In this document: positions 11,397-24,812 of the stretch, piece by piece
Layout of the letters: every line of letters starts with the position of its first letter
Numbering within the stretch: the first letter of the stretch is position 1
NCBI GenBank assembly: GCA_013399015.1
Contig: VWZX01010273.1
Location: 7,577,385-7,641,384, forward strand
Direction of reading: 5' to 3'
Length of the DNA: 64,000 nt
Origin: Galbula dea
Lineage: Eukaryota > Chordata > Aves > Piciformes > Galbulidae
Notes under the pieces: generated by a model
Told to the model about the DNA's origin: nothing
What the model saw: only the letters and a program-made list of their open reading frames with translations
The model's database searches: none
Position numbers and translations under genes: made by a program

Positions 11397-12817
11397 CTGA
11401 AAAACCAGCAACAAGTTCCTTAGGAGCAAATTACAACAGAGAAACCCAGTGCACATATGCCTAGCACACTGATTCTCTAGACAGACACATTCCAAAGAGA
11501 GCACCAACATTCCTAACAAGACTTTAAAGCACATGCAGAAGAGTTCCTCTATATGCTGTTCAAAAACCAAATGCATTCCCTAAAATGATACAGCTGCCAG
11601 TAAGGCAGACTCTTAAAACCAGTAACTCAAGAGTATTCTGCTAAAAATCAACATAGCTTATCTGAAGAACAAAACCAGTAAGCCATTATCAGCTCACAAG
11701 TATAATCCCACTTTATTCTTTAAACAGCAACATTTGTTATCAGTTTCTAGAGTAAAAAAATATCTTACAGAGGTTTTCATCCCTTTTTCAGTTTCCTATG
11801 CACATTTTTCCTGAACATAAGAAAACGAGCATGTCAGCTTAGGAATGGGCAGTCTCTACATCATTTCTCATGCATTAACACCATCACTTAAGTTGCAAGA
11901 AAAGTTTAAGGCTTTTTACAACTCCAAATATTTATTGGCATTTTTCCCACTTTGGAACAACTGGGAATTAACAGCATCTAGTTTAGGATAGGCCAATTGA
12001 AAATACTTCACCTACCCAAGGGAAACATGTTTTTCATTAACACTTACATACAAAAAAACAGGCTGAAAAGGAAGCTCTGACTAGCAATTAGAAATTCCAA
12101 CCCAGGCAGATATGGGAGGAGACCCACATGGATCAAAACTTGTTTGACACACAGATGCCAACGACACCAATCTGACAAAAGAAAAGAAAACCCTTAACTT
12201 TTCCTTCTATTTTCATTTGAAATTTAATTCCTTACAGTCTAGATAAACACATGGCTTTTACCTACAGCTATTGTCAGTTTAACTAAAGCCAGTTTAGTTT
12301 AGTGTGACAGGACTGTGAAAACCTCTACACCAATTACATCTCTTCAGTTTCCACATCTTTACTGATGCACATCTTTCACTCACACATGGAACCAGACCAA
12401 TGTCAATTCACTTCACTTCTGCAGGAAGACTTCAGAAGAGCATTGTTAGACAAAAATTTGGGCTGAAAATCTTCCAGTCAAAAAAACCCTCTGTATTTTA
12501 GCTTTGCAGATTAACAACCTATTCATTTTCCAAGCATTCAAGATGCATAAATGATTTCACTTCATCCTTCCATTTCTCATTCCATTTTTTTCCCCCTCTT
12601 GAAGAGCAGCACATGAATTTTAGAGAGACTAAGGAACTTGACTCAAGACAAGCAAGGAATTCAACCTTCCCAACACTTGCATGCTCTGTTGCAAGCAGTC
12701 TTTACAGTGGGAAAGATGAAGATAGTTGGGATAAAAGTGGTAAAGAAGGAAAACTATGAAGACTGCTAAATCTAACACTGCCCTGGAGCTCAAAGCAGCA
12801 GGGAGAAATCTACGTAC

Positions 12818-12936
12818 GTTCACTTAAGTCTACTTCCATTTTGTCCTCTGTACTGGGGTGGGATTCAAACAGATCTTGTTTGGCTCCATCCTCCTCTTCA
12901 GAGTCTGTGCTCTCTTCACTGTCTGTGCTGCCCGAA
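12818..12936 (-). CDS. PPP6R3: PPP6R3 coding exon 17, residues 639-678
   Basis: The exon is 119 nt and encodes the most acidic block: SSGSTDSEESTDSEEEDGAK, then QDLFESHPSTEDKMEVDLSE. The repeated S/T-D-S-E-E pattern fits casein kinase 2 consensus sites. The donor is C|GTACGTAG. A second GT four bases on could act as an alternative donor but would break the frame, so I chose the first, which joins to a Pro codon. The intron before it (12,937-14,091) has short A/C-rich runs only. Confidence 0.93.
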
Positions 12937-14091
12937 CTTCAAACACAAAGAGACAGTTTACATTCTGGGTTTAGGACCTGGGCACAAGGAAATACTGGAG
13001 AGTTTGAGGTTAAAAGTCACAACAGCTATCAGTTCTAGTAGATGAACTAAGGGATAATTTGGGAGCTGGGGCTTCTGCCCTCATTTCTCTCTCAAAAAAA
13101 CCCCAAGCTTTAAGGTTGTCTTTTTTCCCCCCCAACTTGATTGTGTGAAGAAGTTATCTCTCCACCCCCCCAACTTGCAAGGTGAAGACAACAGCGTGGT
13201 TTTACTCCTGCCATGCAAAAGGGAGCAGGAAAGGAAAGTAAGGAATCAAATCTGTGTGTAGAAATTGTTGGGTCTGTTTGGTCTCCTCACACTAAACAGA
13301 AGTGTTGAAATACAAGACTCTCTTCAATGTCAATCTAACAAGATACAATTTGATTGATTTTAAACTCTAACAAAGCTATCTTTAAAAAGCTATTTTAAAA
13401 TCTCTCCCAAGTCTATCCCAGCCCATCCTCTTCAATGACAACCACTTCAAACCTTATGGGCACTTCTCCTTTCCTAGTGAGCACAACTAATACAAAAAGC
13501 AAGGCCATGTGAGAAGGTAAGGCTGCTCCTGAAACACATCACATTAAGTAACAAACACCACTATCAGACAAAAGAACTTGATTTTGTACAGAGGCTACCA
13601 GCAGCATGCATTTCAAAGGCTGCAAGAAAAGATGAGATCAGCCACAGGGAGGTCAGAAAAGCCAAGACTATCCCAAAGCAAAATTCAGTAGGTACCAAGG
13701 AAGGCTGCACAGCCTTGCCAGTCTGGGACCAGATGCTACTTCCCTACAAAGCAGCTTCCTATGCAGTTCTGTCCACAACCATACTGGTACTGCAGAGAGG
13801 ACAGCAAGATCTCTAGAGATGTGAAGCTAGACTGCCTTGTCCAAGGGAAGAATGGCTGAGAAGCTTTAGAAGCAGCAGAAAAGAACAAGAAGTGCATGAA
13901 GAGCTAAGTAGGCAGGGCAAAATCACGGCTGGAGGCCAGGCACTAGAGGCATCCCTCCACTCATTTCTCCACAGAATGGAAATAGCTAGTGATGCTGGAC
14001 AACCTGTGCTAACAGTCAGACTGAACCAAAAGACATGCTTGGCATTGAGGGCTCACTGTACTGCTGGCTGGGTAAACCCCCCACTGCTTAC

Positions 14092-14222
14092 CTGGAACGC
14101 CTCTGGGACTCTGGTGTAAATGCAATATGCTTTTCTTCCCAAATGTCTTCTTCATCAGAGCCACCGTCATCAAACTGCTGTATCCTCTCCTTACAGCAAG
14201 CCTCAAACAAGGCTATATTGCC
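14092..14222 (-). CDS. PPP6R3: PPP6R3 coding exon 16, residues 596-638
   Basis: The exon is 131 nt, with acceptor GTTTAG and donor AG|GTAAGC. It reads [20 protein letters not shown], then [20 protein letters not shown] and RRS. It links the conserved post-SAPS segment to the acidic tail. The intron before it (14,223-14,951, 729 bp) holds nothing recognisable. Confidence 0.95.
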
Positions 14223-14951
14223 CTAAACACAGCAAGAGTATGAGATCTGCAGCTCTCATTAACCATTCTACTTCACATTAGGAAACATTTTGGAAACATA
14301 GAACTGTTGTGAAGATAAATCTTCAATCATTGGGGAAAAGAAACATTTCTCTAAAAGCAGCAGAAAACCAGAATGTGTTAAAACTTGTCAAGAAAATACA
14401 CACTTGTTCTTGTTTTACTCAGCTACTGAGTAAGCTGAGTGGACTGTTCAAGAACAGCTAGGAGTTTCCATCATGTTTAAGAACAGCATGCAGGAGGGAC
14501 TTGGAAGAGGTTTTCAGATAACCAACAACATCAAGTGCTTCAGCCTTATTTTCTGTAGTGGGGTTCATTTCAGCTCAACTGACAAATAACATCAAGGGTT
14601 GAAGTCTCAGTCCTTACTCTTCTGTCACAACAATCTCACTGGAAGACTGAAATAGTTTCTCTCCATAAAATGCAAGTGTGTAATATGCAAAAAAAATCAA
14701 ATCTAAGCCTGATCTTGAACCTGGCTATACAAACTAGAAGCAATTCTGTTTAAAACTGATCACAAAGAACAGCATTGGTGCTGACTGTCAACAACTCAGA
14801 AAACATGATGACATAGGAACAAGGTAGGGGAGTTGTCTTCCAAAGATAACACATCAAATAAGTAAATAGAACAACCACTACCAAAACTCTGAGGTCACAC
14901 CAATATTTAAAAGACAGTCATTCTTCTGACACTACAGGAACACATACTTAC

Positions 14952-15006
14952 ACTTTCATTGGTATTGAGAGTAAAGTTGATGTCTGAGACCCGATCAAAA
15001 GAAACA
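14952..15006 (-). CDS. PPP6R3: PPP6R3 coding exon 15, residues 577-595
   Basis: A 55-nt microexon-sized exon, with acceptor TTTTGTAG and donor AGT|GTAAGT. It encodes VSFDRVSDINFTLNTNES after a split Asn codon. Its small size makes it easy to miss; it is supported by phase on both sides and by the protein sequence. The intron before it is 2.0 kb (15,007-17,015) and contains a C-run at about 16,395-16,405 but no gene. Confidence 0.94.
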
Positions 15007-17015
15007 CTACAAAAAAGCAGATGTATGCAATAAACCAAGATGTTGTATTATGACATGAAGACACTGCATTTCTCTTAGCTGTCTCATTTTCCAATCATCT
15101 AAAACATTAAGATGAGAGACAAAGCAGTTGCCAACATAACACAGTCCAAGTCCACATTGAGGAGGCCTGGCATTCACATCAGTATTGTAAGTAAAAAGAA
15201 AATGTCATCTCTACCCTACAATTGTCTGTGAAGATGCAAGAAGCCTAAGAAAGCACAAGAGAAATTAGATACACATCTCAAATACTGTTCTGGAATGCAC
15301 TTAAAAAACAAAAAGAGGCCAAGAATGCCTAATCTGCCTATGGTCTACCATAAGACAGCTCAAAATCCTGCACTGATCTGTGTTAGGCCTTCTGGTATCT
15401 TCCAACTGATTTCACCAGTCTATAGAAAAAACTTTCTCAGGAGGAAGAAAGAAGGCAGAAAATTTAATATCAGCTTCTGGCCCCTAAAGATTAAAAACTG
15501 AAGCTCTATTTTTTTGCAAACCAATTGCTGAAATTCTTTTCCCCTCCCAAACAGAACACTAAATACCAGGCTTTACACATCTTCACATATTAAGCTATCA
15601 TCAAGCAGTTTCACAAAGGTAATTACAAACACATCTTAGACTAAAAATAGCATTAGGCCAACTAAATCTCTAGGGGAAGCAATGAGAAACAGAGGAGAAA
15701 GATGGGAAATAACTACCATACTTTCAGAAGAAATATATTCTTTCTCTAGCCACGTCTATCAGTGCATTCATCAGGACATGTACTACTGTTCCTCTAACCC
15801 TCATTGCATTACAAAGCAGGGAATGAGATAAAATGGTCTGGAGGAGCATAAGTTCTCAGTCTGACCGAGTTACTGTGCAAGCTGCCATCTGAATTACTGT
15901 GCAACAGTAAGCAGGTAATTTCAGCTGGAATTGATTCTTGCAGAGAAGGCATAAAGTAACTATCTGCAGGTTAAGTCAACTCATGAGTACAGCATCAGTA
16001 AACCTCTTACAAATCTCAAGAGATATCTGCTCACACCAAGCAGTCATCTTTCCACCAAGACCATATGCTACCAAAGGCATGATCTTCAAGGAACTCCAGC
16101 TCCTCTCCTTGCCAAAATCTACTTCTGACAAAGTTAAACAGCATCCTGAGTTGCTTCCTTTCCCATCATATCTTAATCTATAATCTCAGCAGATGATGCA
16201 GTGTAAAAAGTCAGCAATGCCTCTCAGAGGGCACGTGCAAGCTTCAGTCAACCATCACTTACTAAACATGTCTTACAGGAGGACAGAACTCAAAACATTT
16301 TCTTGTATTTTACTCTTCTAGAAACCACCTGCAAATAATGTTTTACTCTTTTTGCATAAAGTCTTCTCAGCAAGAACCTCCATTCCTTCCCTTCCCCCCC
16401 CCCCATTATGAAATCAGTTTACTTAGTACTGAACGAAGACACCAGGTTTTTTGGGGGGAGGGTTGGTGTTTCTGTTGCAGTGATTTTTTTTTTTTTCCAC
16501 CTGAACAAGATCCTTCTTAATTCCTCATCACTTGTCAAAACAAGTCTTAATTGCCTTGACCTTGAAAAGAAAGGTAGATTTACAATGCCCTTCCTTTACT
16601 GTCCCCTGCAGGAAAGTACACTCATCTTTTCCAGGAAAACTTAAAGTAGAGCTACCCATCCTGTCTGGTTTTCAGCAAGATAAAAAACCAAACCAAACCA
16701 AACCCACTTTGAGGCACAGAGAAAGTGAAAGCATCCCCACCAATGCTGTGTCACTGGACAGACATGGCTTCCAAAAGCAGAGTTGTTAATTTATTTATTC
16801 AATCACAAGCACTGTGTTCACACGTTGGCACAACCAGGATACCAGAACGGGAAGAGAAACTCTTCAGGGAGGCTTCTATCAGACAGGACTGATTAGCAAC
16901 TGCCTGCCATCAGTAAAGGCTTGGATTTCTCATCAGCAAAACCAGAGGCAAATAGAGAGTGAGAGAATAAACCTCCCCAGACTAGAGTCAAAAGGCAGGA
17001 TAAGGTCATACTCAC

Positions 17016-17113
17016 TTGCCGATGTCATCTTGATCAGCAAACTTCTCATCGTTGAAGCCAAACTGGTCAATAAAATTGGACGTCATTTGTTGCATCTGAT
17101 AATCAGAAAAGGC
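17016..17113 (-). CDS. PPP6R3: PPP6R3 coding exon 14, residues 545-576
   Basis: The exon is 98 nt, with acceptor TTGCCAG and donor AA|GTGAGT. It reads [20 protein letters not shown], then [12 protein letters not shown]. This conserved motif follows the SAPS domain in vertebrate PP6 regulatory subunits. The intron before it (17,114-19,016, 1.9 kb) has a short poly(A) run near 18,445-18,458 and an alternating TATA/CACA stretch near 17,648-17,675. Confidence 0.96.
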
Positions 17114-19016
17114 CTGGCAACCCCAGGACCAACGACAGTGATATAATGATTCTAAGAATACTCTAAATCCTATTTGCCCATTTTGCTCCAAAGAACTACA
17201 AGTCTCTCTAATCTCACCATAAAAGACAGGAAAAAGATTTGTCTTAGCATTTGGATTTTAAAGAAGGCTGACTACACTCCTGACTTGAAACCCAGTCTAA
17301 GAGCAGCTCTCAGTAAGCAAGTTCAATCTCTAGTTGAACCACAAGGTAATCAGCACCTTTCCAAATGCACAGTCAAACAGTATACTAAATAAAAGCAAAA
17401 GCTGGCTTTGCTTAAAGCAACATAAAGTTAGAAATGCTAAGAACCAGCAAAGGACATTCTATCTAGTTGCATATTTATCATGTAGTTATCACTAGAAATT
17501 TTAGTCTCAGGCACCCACCAGCAGCATCTAGCCAACATCTAGGACTTACTGGACATTTTCCATCTCAATGGAGTGTCACTGACTCAACTGTACTTTAGTT
17601 TTTAAGGAAAACAAACATGCCAGTGTCAACTGCCAGCAGATGGCTGTGTATATATACACAAAGGTACACACAAACACTTGCTCCTATCCATAACAGCAGT
17701 TTTTGTCCCTTATTTCCCAGGCCTATAATCAGACATTCTCTAGGGACTTTTAATTAGTGTTATTTTCATGTGTCAAATCAGCCAATGCTATATAGAGAGA
17801 CAAAACCTCTGAAGAAGGTGGTAAAGTTGAATAAAGGCAATATGGAAAGAAAACGAGAGAATGGTCAAGAAAAGCAAGTTTCAATTAAGGCATTATGAAA
17901 GCTGAAGGAAAAAGAAAGGAGATGGAGAAGGATGAGACATGCAGCAAGGCACTATCAAGGTTGGGAGCAGGTCTGAAAAACACTCATGACTGGCTGGGTC
18001 ACTAAAAAAAACACCCCAAAAAATTAAACAGACTTGTTCTGTTCTACAAAAAGTGTAACTGTTCAGAACATCACTCATCAGGACAAGCACAAAATTAAGA
18101 CATGAGGTTTATGACATCAGCTAGTGTGAAACCTCATTACATTAGAATTGACTAGAACAAGGATATAAATTGCAGCTGAACACTGCTAGTATAACTCAGA
18201 CCCCAGACAGTTCTGTCCCATTCCCTAATATGTTTTCAGTATACTTAAAAAAGTGGCACTAAGCTGGTGGGTAACAGAACAAAACACTCTCCTGGAGTCC
18301 AAGTTTCAAGAGCCACAGCAAGACAGCACATTAAATAGTGCTGGCATGAAAAACTTTACAACCCAGAACTAGGTGACTGAAGACTTTTGAAAAAGAGCTC
18401 AGTTTTGAAGTGCTACCCAGAAACTTGCATAAAAAGGGTTTCTGAAAAAAAAAAAAAAGGAAGAAAAAAAGCAATCTCCCCTTCTGGAATAGAGTCCAGT
18501 ACTGAACTACATTTGGATGCCAGAAGGTAGAAGTTACAGCAATGTAATTCTGCATAGGTAGAAGTTAAAGCTGGCAAAATCAAAAATGAATATGTTCCTA
18601 AGTATTTTTTTCCTTTATCCAATTCCTAATGGGTCTGCTGGAATTTTGGAAATTAACCTCCTGTTTCCTCTAACTATTGGTCTAGAATAGGGCATTCTAG
18701 CTGAAGCCAGACACACCTTTATGAAGAAATCTGTGCAGCAGGAGAATGCTTGATATAGAAACTGTGTTCAACTTAAACAGATAGCTGCCATATAAAATGG
18801 ATTCTTGGGCATGATGAGTAGAGATCTGCATATACAGCATGATCAAAAACTAAAAGGCACACCACAGTACTCTGAGTTCTGTTAAAGTGTTTGATAAAAC
18901 ACAGTTGTGCACACACACATGCCTAAGTTTTAGTTTAAACTTTCTAGGTTTGTATCAGCTTGTGACAGCAGTTCCACAGAAAGAGCAACTTAAGCTGTTG
19001 AAAGAATTCAACTCAC

Positions 19017-19103
19017 CTGCTGCAAAGAGGAATCCTGGGAGAAGCCAGTTTCTTTAAAGTCAATCTCATCATCACTGGAAGAATGAATGTGGCAGGTAGT
19101 AAC
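19017..19103 (-). CDS. PPP6R3: PPP6R3 coding exon 13, residues 516-544
   Basis: The exon is 87 nt, phase 0 at both ends. It reads VTTCHIHSSSDDEIDFKETG, then FSQDSSLQQ. The acceptor is TCTGTAG and the donor CAG|GTGAGT. It carries an SSSDDE acidic Ser cluster. Skipping would keep the frame. The intron before it (19,104-19,897) holds nothing recognisable. Confidence 0.95.
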
Positions 19104-19897
19104 CTACAGAAAGGGATCTAGTCATTTGGATAGCACATGACAGCCACTCAAGCACACTCACAGTATCTGCCTCAAGCTTCAGTTTCATATCAACACAAGA
19201 AACTAAGTTATTTTTAGTTTTCCCAAGTGCTATTCCATATAAACCAGTCCTTGAAATATTTCCACAGCATTAACAGATACACATGAGCATGAGATACTTC
19301 CAAAAAGCTACAGCTTTTGACTACTTCAGAGTGTCTATTTAACATAAGAGACAGTCCTACAGCTGACAGTTACCTAAAGCATCTTGCCTTTGTACTGCAT
19401 GCAATACGTGGAACAGGAAGGGAATGAGTAGTCACCAAAATACTAGATTAAATAGAGATTCTCCTCCTCTCCTATATGTAAACATTAAAGGGAAGCTGTC
19501 TTGCCTATCCATGGCATTTACAAACAGAATTTTGACTTCAGGTGTTTGTAATTAATGTATACTTGCAGGAATAAACATGGAACCCCCAAACTCTCCCTAT
19601 GGGAACAAGCAGGATGCAAGGACACTAACTGGAGGGTGTAAAGAAGTCTTCCTTTTTGGCAATTGTCTCAGATGAGCTACATAAACTCAGCTACTGCAAA
19701 ATTCCCATACAAAATATTCTCATGGCTTCAGCTGAAAAGCAGACTAAAGAATCATCAGTTCCACAGCCAAGGAACTAGATGTGCTAGTTGACAAGTAGCA
19801 CGTGGCAACTGAAAAGACTGGTGGTGCTACTGACAAAAAACCACCTGGGGCCCTAGGAAACAGCAGCAATTTTGATACCTTACCCATCACTACTTAC

Positions 19898-19983
19898 CAG
19901 GTCCACTGTATTCCTCTTGTTAGTTTCTCCTAAAGAGCTTGTACAAAAAGTCTCCCATCTCTCTCTGACCTCCTCTGGAAGCT
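19898..19983 (-). CDS. PPP6R3: PPP6R3 coding exon 12, residues 487-515
   Basis: The exon is 86 nt, with acceptor ACATTAG and donor CTG|GTAAGT. It reads ELPEEVRERWETFCTSSLGE, then TNKRNTVDL. This is the C-terminal end of the SAPS helical domain; the WETF and NTVDLV segments are conserved in the family. The intron before it is 386 bp (19,984-20,369) with nothing recognisable. Confidence 0.95.
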
Positions 19984-20369
19984 CTAATGTAGGGCAAAAA
20001 AACCAACAAACCACACACATATCAATTAGTTTACAAACAAAACTGCACTTAACTTTTAATTGTTCTGTTCTGCTCTACCAGAAATACTGCAGAGAACATA
20101 TACACCCTCTTAAATCCATAAGGATTACTCCATCTAGCAAACGAGTCCAAATTAAGAATGGCAGCATCTCTGAGTTTATTTCAGGAAGCTTAACACTGTT
20201 TGGAAGAACACACAGGCATATGTTTAAACAGAGTTGGTTTTAATTTGACTGCATCAGAAGTAATCAATATTTTCTTCTTTTCTCCAAGAGCTGCCTTTTA
20301 AGTTTGATTAATTTCTTTAAAATTTGATCATGACAGCCATGAAGTCGAACTTAAGATCATTACCATTAC

Positions 20370-20485
20370 CTTTAATGAGCTGCTGGACTAGTGTACTGTT
20401 TGGCCCTTTATCTGTACTGTGCACAATGCAGTTTGCTATCCTTGTCAGATGACCCATGTAGCCATGTCGTCTTCCTCCTTCAGCC
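20370..20485 (-). CDS. PPP6R3: PPP6R3 coding exon 11, residues 448-486
   Basis: The exon is 116 nt, with acceptor CTTGCAG and donor AAAG|GTAATG. It reads AEGGRRHGYMGHLTRIANCI, then VHSTDKGPNSTLVQQLIK. The GYMGHLTRIAN segment is one of the most strongly conserved stretches of all SAPS proteins and marks a helical repeat. The intron before it is only 312 bp. Confidence 0.97.
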
Positions 20486-20797
20486 CTGCAAGAGAGAAAG
20501 GGAACTCAGCTGCCCACACTCACAGCAACTGTGCTACCATGTTCCTAAACACAAGAGTGGCATCCTAAACCCAAAAGGTTCACAAAAACACTCCAGAATT
20601 TAAGGTACTAATTAGTTTGACTACACTGAGCCAGTTTAGAAGCTTTAAAGATGTAAGATCTGCTTCTGCTAGGCACAGACTTCTTTAGTGAGATAAAGTC
20701 AATCCCTGACAGAGCAGTTATGAACTGGCCAGACATTCAGTGCACAATTCAAGTCTCATCTAGACAAGTGCAGGGAATGAGAACACAAGTTACTCAC

Positions 20798-20862
20798 TGT
20801 TTCTTCTCGTTCATCTCCCATGCTTCAAGTATTCGTTCTATTAATCGGCACTTAAGGAAGAG
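20798..20862 (-). CDS. PPP6R3: PPP6R3 coding exon 10, residues 427-447
   Basis: A short 65-nt exon, with acceptor TTCATAG and donor CA|GTGAGT. It reads LFLKCRLIERILEAWEMNEK and a final K before a split Gln codon. The LIERILEAWE helix belongs to the SAPS domain. The intron before it (20,863-21,358, 496 bp) holds nothing recognisable. Confidence 0.95.
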
Positions 20863-21358
20863 CTATGAAAAAGGCAAAATAAGCTCAGCAGCAGCCAAGT
20901 GGAACACTGCTCTGCATTTTACAGTTCATTACAACATATACTCAAGTCTTACAAGACTGATTTCAGGTTCAGGATAAATACTTTCATTAAAAGGTTTGAA
21001 GTTCAGAAGCATCAGTCACATCCCAGCTAGAAAACTAAAAGCTAGACACCACATTAATTCTACTTCTCTTTCCTGCTGCTGAGTTGTAGCAGCCCTAAGC
21101 TCTTAAAATAGCCATTTTAATTCTTAACCTTAAGAGGAATTCTCCTGTAAGGAAAATAAACACTTGTAACTCTGCATATATGCAGGAAAAATAGATCTAC
21201 TCTACTGCACTTTCAGGTTTAACTCCCTGAAATGAGAATTTAAGAAAACCCAGGGAAATATTCCTATTCATTCTGTACATAAAGTAAAAGTGAGGTGTAT
21301 TTTATGTAAACTACTAAGATAGCCTAGAGACTAGAAGATTCAGAAGACCACAACTCAC

Positions 21359-21508
21359 ATGTTTCAGTAAGAGATTGTCCCCAGTGGAATCCTGATCTGT
21401 AATTGTGCCATTTTCTGTGCTTTCAAGAGGACTTGCAAGGATCAATGCAATACAGATTTCTACTTGAGTATGCAAAAAATTATTCCATGTATACTTGAAG
21501 AACATGTC
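21359..21508 (-). CDS. PPP6R3: PPP6R3 coding exon 9, residues 377-426
   Basis: The exon is 150 nt, phase 0 at both ends. It reads DMFFKYTWNNFLHTQVEICI, then ALILASPLESTENGTITDQD and STGDNLLLKH. The acceptor is TTTTTCAG and the donor CAT|GTGAGT. The YTWNNFLHTQVE stretch is a SAPS-domain signature. The intron before it (21,509-23,324, 1.8 kb) has a TTTC repeat near 21,815-21,828 and otherwise nothing recognised. Confidence 0.96.
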
Positions 21509-23324
21509 CTGAAAAACAAATTCAACAAGGTTTACCCAAACCCAAGGTCTTCTCATTAAACATGACCAATAACCTCACCAAGCAAGTCATTGGAATGACT
21601 ACACTGGTACAAATTCTTTAAGTTTTGCAGTAAGTATTATTGTGCAAGAGAAAATTTGTGACCTAGAAAAAGGTTACTTCTTGTTCTTGTTACCCAAACA
21701 CAAGGAGAATCATAACGGATCAGAACAAAAAGGCAACTGCAACTGGATTTATCCTGGGGGTAACCAACAATGCACTTGCAGAGAACAGACAGGGAGGAAT
21801 GTCACTCCTCACTTTCTTTCTTTCTGCTAGTTCTACTACATTTATTTTTCTATTACAGAAGCCTACCTCAGATAACTTAAATGCAGTTTAAGATTATTAA
21901 ATGCATATACAAGACAGAAAAATACTGAGGCTGAACAGTGTTCATTTAGTCATATTCCTGGTTCTCCATATTTTCCTCTTAAACATACAAAAATTTCTTT
22001 CCAGCTTTTATGGCCAGGTATTTTAGACTACTTCTTACTGCACAACTCCAATGGTAACTGTGGCTGGTAAAAGTACATTAATTATGGAAATATGTGCAGT
22101 GATTGGAACAGTATTAAACAATTTGTCTCATTCAAAACTACAGCTACAGATCTCAATTTTTCCTTCAGTCCTCCTAAACTGAGGACATCCTCCCATAAAC
22201 AGATATTACTGGAACTACACAATTCTTGTTTTTAAGAGTACAGTCTGCAGAGGAGAGCATGTGCTCTTTCAGCAAACAGCATGAAGCACTGCAGAGCTTA
22301 TATAGCTATAATGACTTACTTTCTTCCTCCTTACTTAAGACCTGCAACACAGAAGCATGTTCAAACCTCACTGAGCTTAGTTTACAAAATAATCTCCTTT
22401 TAAAGAGCACCCAAGTGTTTATAGCATGTACTTTCCCTCAGACAACACAACTAGGAAAAGCTTCAGTTATGATGAAGTTAGCTATTGTATACAAGCTAGC
22501 ACCTGTCTGCAAACCCAAGCTGTGCAGAGAAATTGAGATTAAGACATTACAATCATAGCTGTATTAATTAACTGAAGGCAAAGGGGATTTTAGACTAAAA
22601 CAATTTGAGGCCAAAAGTATTTACATTTCAAGTTTACAACTGCCAGCTTAGAAGCAGAAGTTTACATATTATATTCAGAAACTGTAGTGTAAGTTCTAGC
22701 ATGTTTTGCTAGTTATTTAACTGAGACCAACATCTGATTTTTTGCTCAACCTAAACACAAAGAAGATGTTCTGCTGCAGCCCAAGTCTGAAGCAGGAAGC
22801 ACTCAAAGTACACAGTCCACATTAGCAAAAAGTAGTGAATTAGCTGACTGAAATGCCACATCTTGCTTTCAGATGCTTGAAGGCACATGAGCTCCCAGGA
22901 GTAAGTTTTCCTCTACAAGACAGTGCTGAGATACCACTTGGGGTATCACAGCATTGAAAGGAAAAGGAGTTTGGAGGGAGCAAAAGAAAAGAATGAAAAC
23001 AGCAGGGAAGCCTTGAACATGGCTGAGAAGTTAGGAATAAAAAGGTAAAAAAAGCTTGTTAAGAAAACTACTTTCTGTGCTTATGAAGGTGTGGAAAATA
23101 AGAATCATCCAAGTGATCAGAGGAAAATGCTGACTTCAGGCAGATGAGCTTAACTGTAAAATCTGGTATTTAAAGTTCCAAAATGGTGCAATAAAAGCCA
23201 GGAGACAAACAGGCTGAAAAGTCAGGCTGGAAAATATACTACACATTACCTGCAGTGACAGAAGAAACAGCCAGCATCTTAAGAGCAATCCATCCAAATA
23301 AAGAATGCAGCATAAAGTTCTTAC

Positions 23325-23477
23325 CAGTATTACTCCTATGCTGTTAAGCTCTATAAGCTCCTGATTCACACTGCTTGTGTTTGTCTGTAAGAGGCTGGAT
23401 ATTAACCTAATGACATTTAAACGTGTGTTTCCCACAGGTGGATCCAACACACCCCAGGTTGTCTTCATGACACTTTT
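23325..23477 (-). CDS. PPP6R3: PPP6R3 coding exon 8, residues 326-376
   Basis: The exon is 153 nt, phase 0 at both ends, with acceptor CTTTCAG and donor CTG|GTAAGA. It reads KSVMKTTWGVLDPPVGNTRL, then NVIRLISSLLQTNTSSVNQE and LIELNSIGVIL. The TTWGVLDPPVGNTRL motif is the clearest family signature in the SAPS domain, in the region linked to PP6 catalytic-subunit binding (family knowledge). The intron before it (23,478-24,812, 1.3 kb) holds nothing recognised. Confidence 0.97.
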
Positions 23478-24812
23478 CTGAAAGAGAAGAATGTTCATAC
23501 ATAAAACCCTTGAAAATCTTGAAAAAGCCCCAGCTCATCCTTACTAGGCAAAATGACAGCACTGCTTAAACATATAAAATCAGTCCTTGAGCAACAGCCT
23601 TACTACATCCTGCATCAAACCAGCTTTCAGTACTGAACACTATAGCTTGCTTCAACTCCCTAGACAGGAAGCACTAAAAGCAGCCACATGAAGCCAATCA
23701 ACACTGTAAAAATGGACTTAACCACAGAGAAGATCTCAGAGTAGATGCCATTCTACTCAGCCTCAAAAGGAATTAGATGCATTTCACTGGTTAATCCATG
23801 TACAGCTATACTCTACCTTGTCTCAATACATACAACCTAGCTAGGTGGATAGTCTAAATATACTAAAATGCCTCAACAACTTCATATACTTGAAAGCAAT
23901 TTCACTAAGCAACAGAATTCTCTGTTGTCTTATTCTAACACCCCACAAAACCACCTCCATCTTTGAAGGAGTTACTTCCAATACAGCAAGATTCTTTCTC
24001 CATGAACTAATGAATCTTTGTGTTATAATCATAAGCTTCACAATTCTTCCACTGAAATTTTAGCTGGTTAACAAACCAGAACTGTTGTCACATAACCAAG
24101 TACCAGTCAATAAGAAAAAATCTGGTTTTCAGTTACTTTAAGAGCTAAAACTCTAGTAGCAAATATGCAGTGAGGAGGGGAATTCACAAAGGGAAGTACC
24201 TTCCTATCTAAAGGCACTAATATTTTAACAAGGAGACCACTACTGCCTTCTGTCACACTGGGTATCATTTTTGCCTGAGCAGCATCACCTTTGCATCACA
24301 AAAATGATGAATGACATCCTGTGATGAGTTAATAAGCCCAAAGTATTTTAGCATGCCTAGAGTGCAGGGTGCATGCCATGGAGCTGGTCCACTTGTGCCC
24401 TGGGTATATCTAGAGGAACTGTGCAGGCCACACGTGGCCCGTGCTGAAGTTCCAAACAACTGAAGCATCTATAGTCCATGTCTCTTATCCAGATAGCATT
24501 TCCAAGCAGAAAACAGGACTCACTCTGAGAATATCTAGTAAATCTCTTCCCACTGCTTTCAGAAAGTAGTAATTGCTTCAAGGCTACTCTGCCAATTAAA
24601 GTTTCAGCTGGAGAAGTGTACCAATTAGCACAACACTGGCTCAGGGACAATAACAATGAACAGCAAAGCTCACAACAGGCTGAGAAGGAGCCTGGGCACT
24701 TGCCCAACAAATTGTCAAACTGGGTTTTACTTGTTATTATAACCTGCCTAAAATAGAGCTACACAGTGACAGTCTTGTTTCAATTAATTTAGTAAGACAA
24801 GGTTTCACTTAC

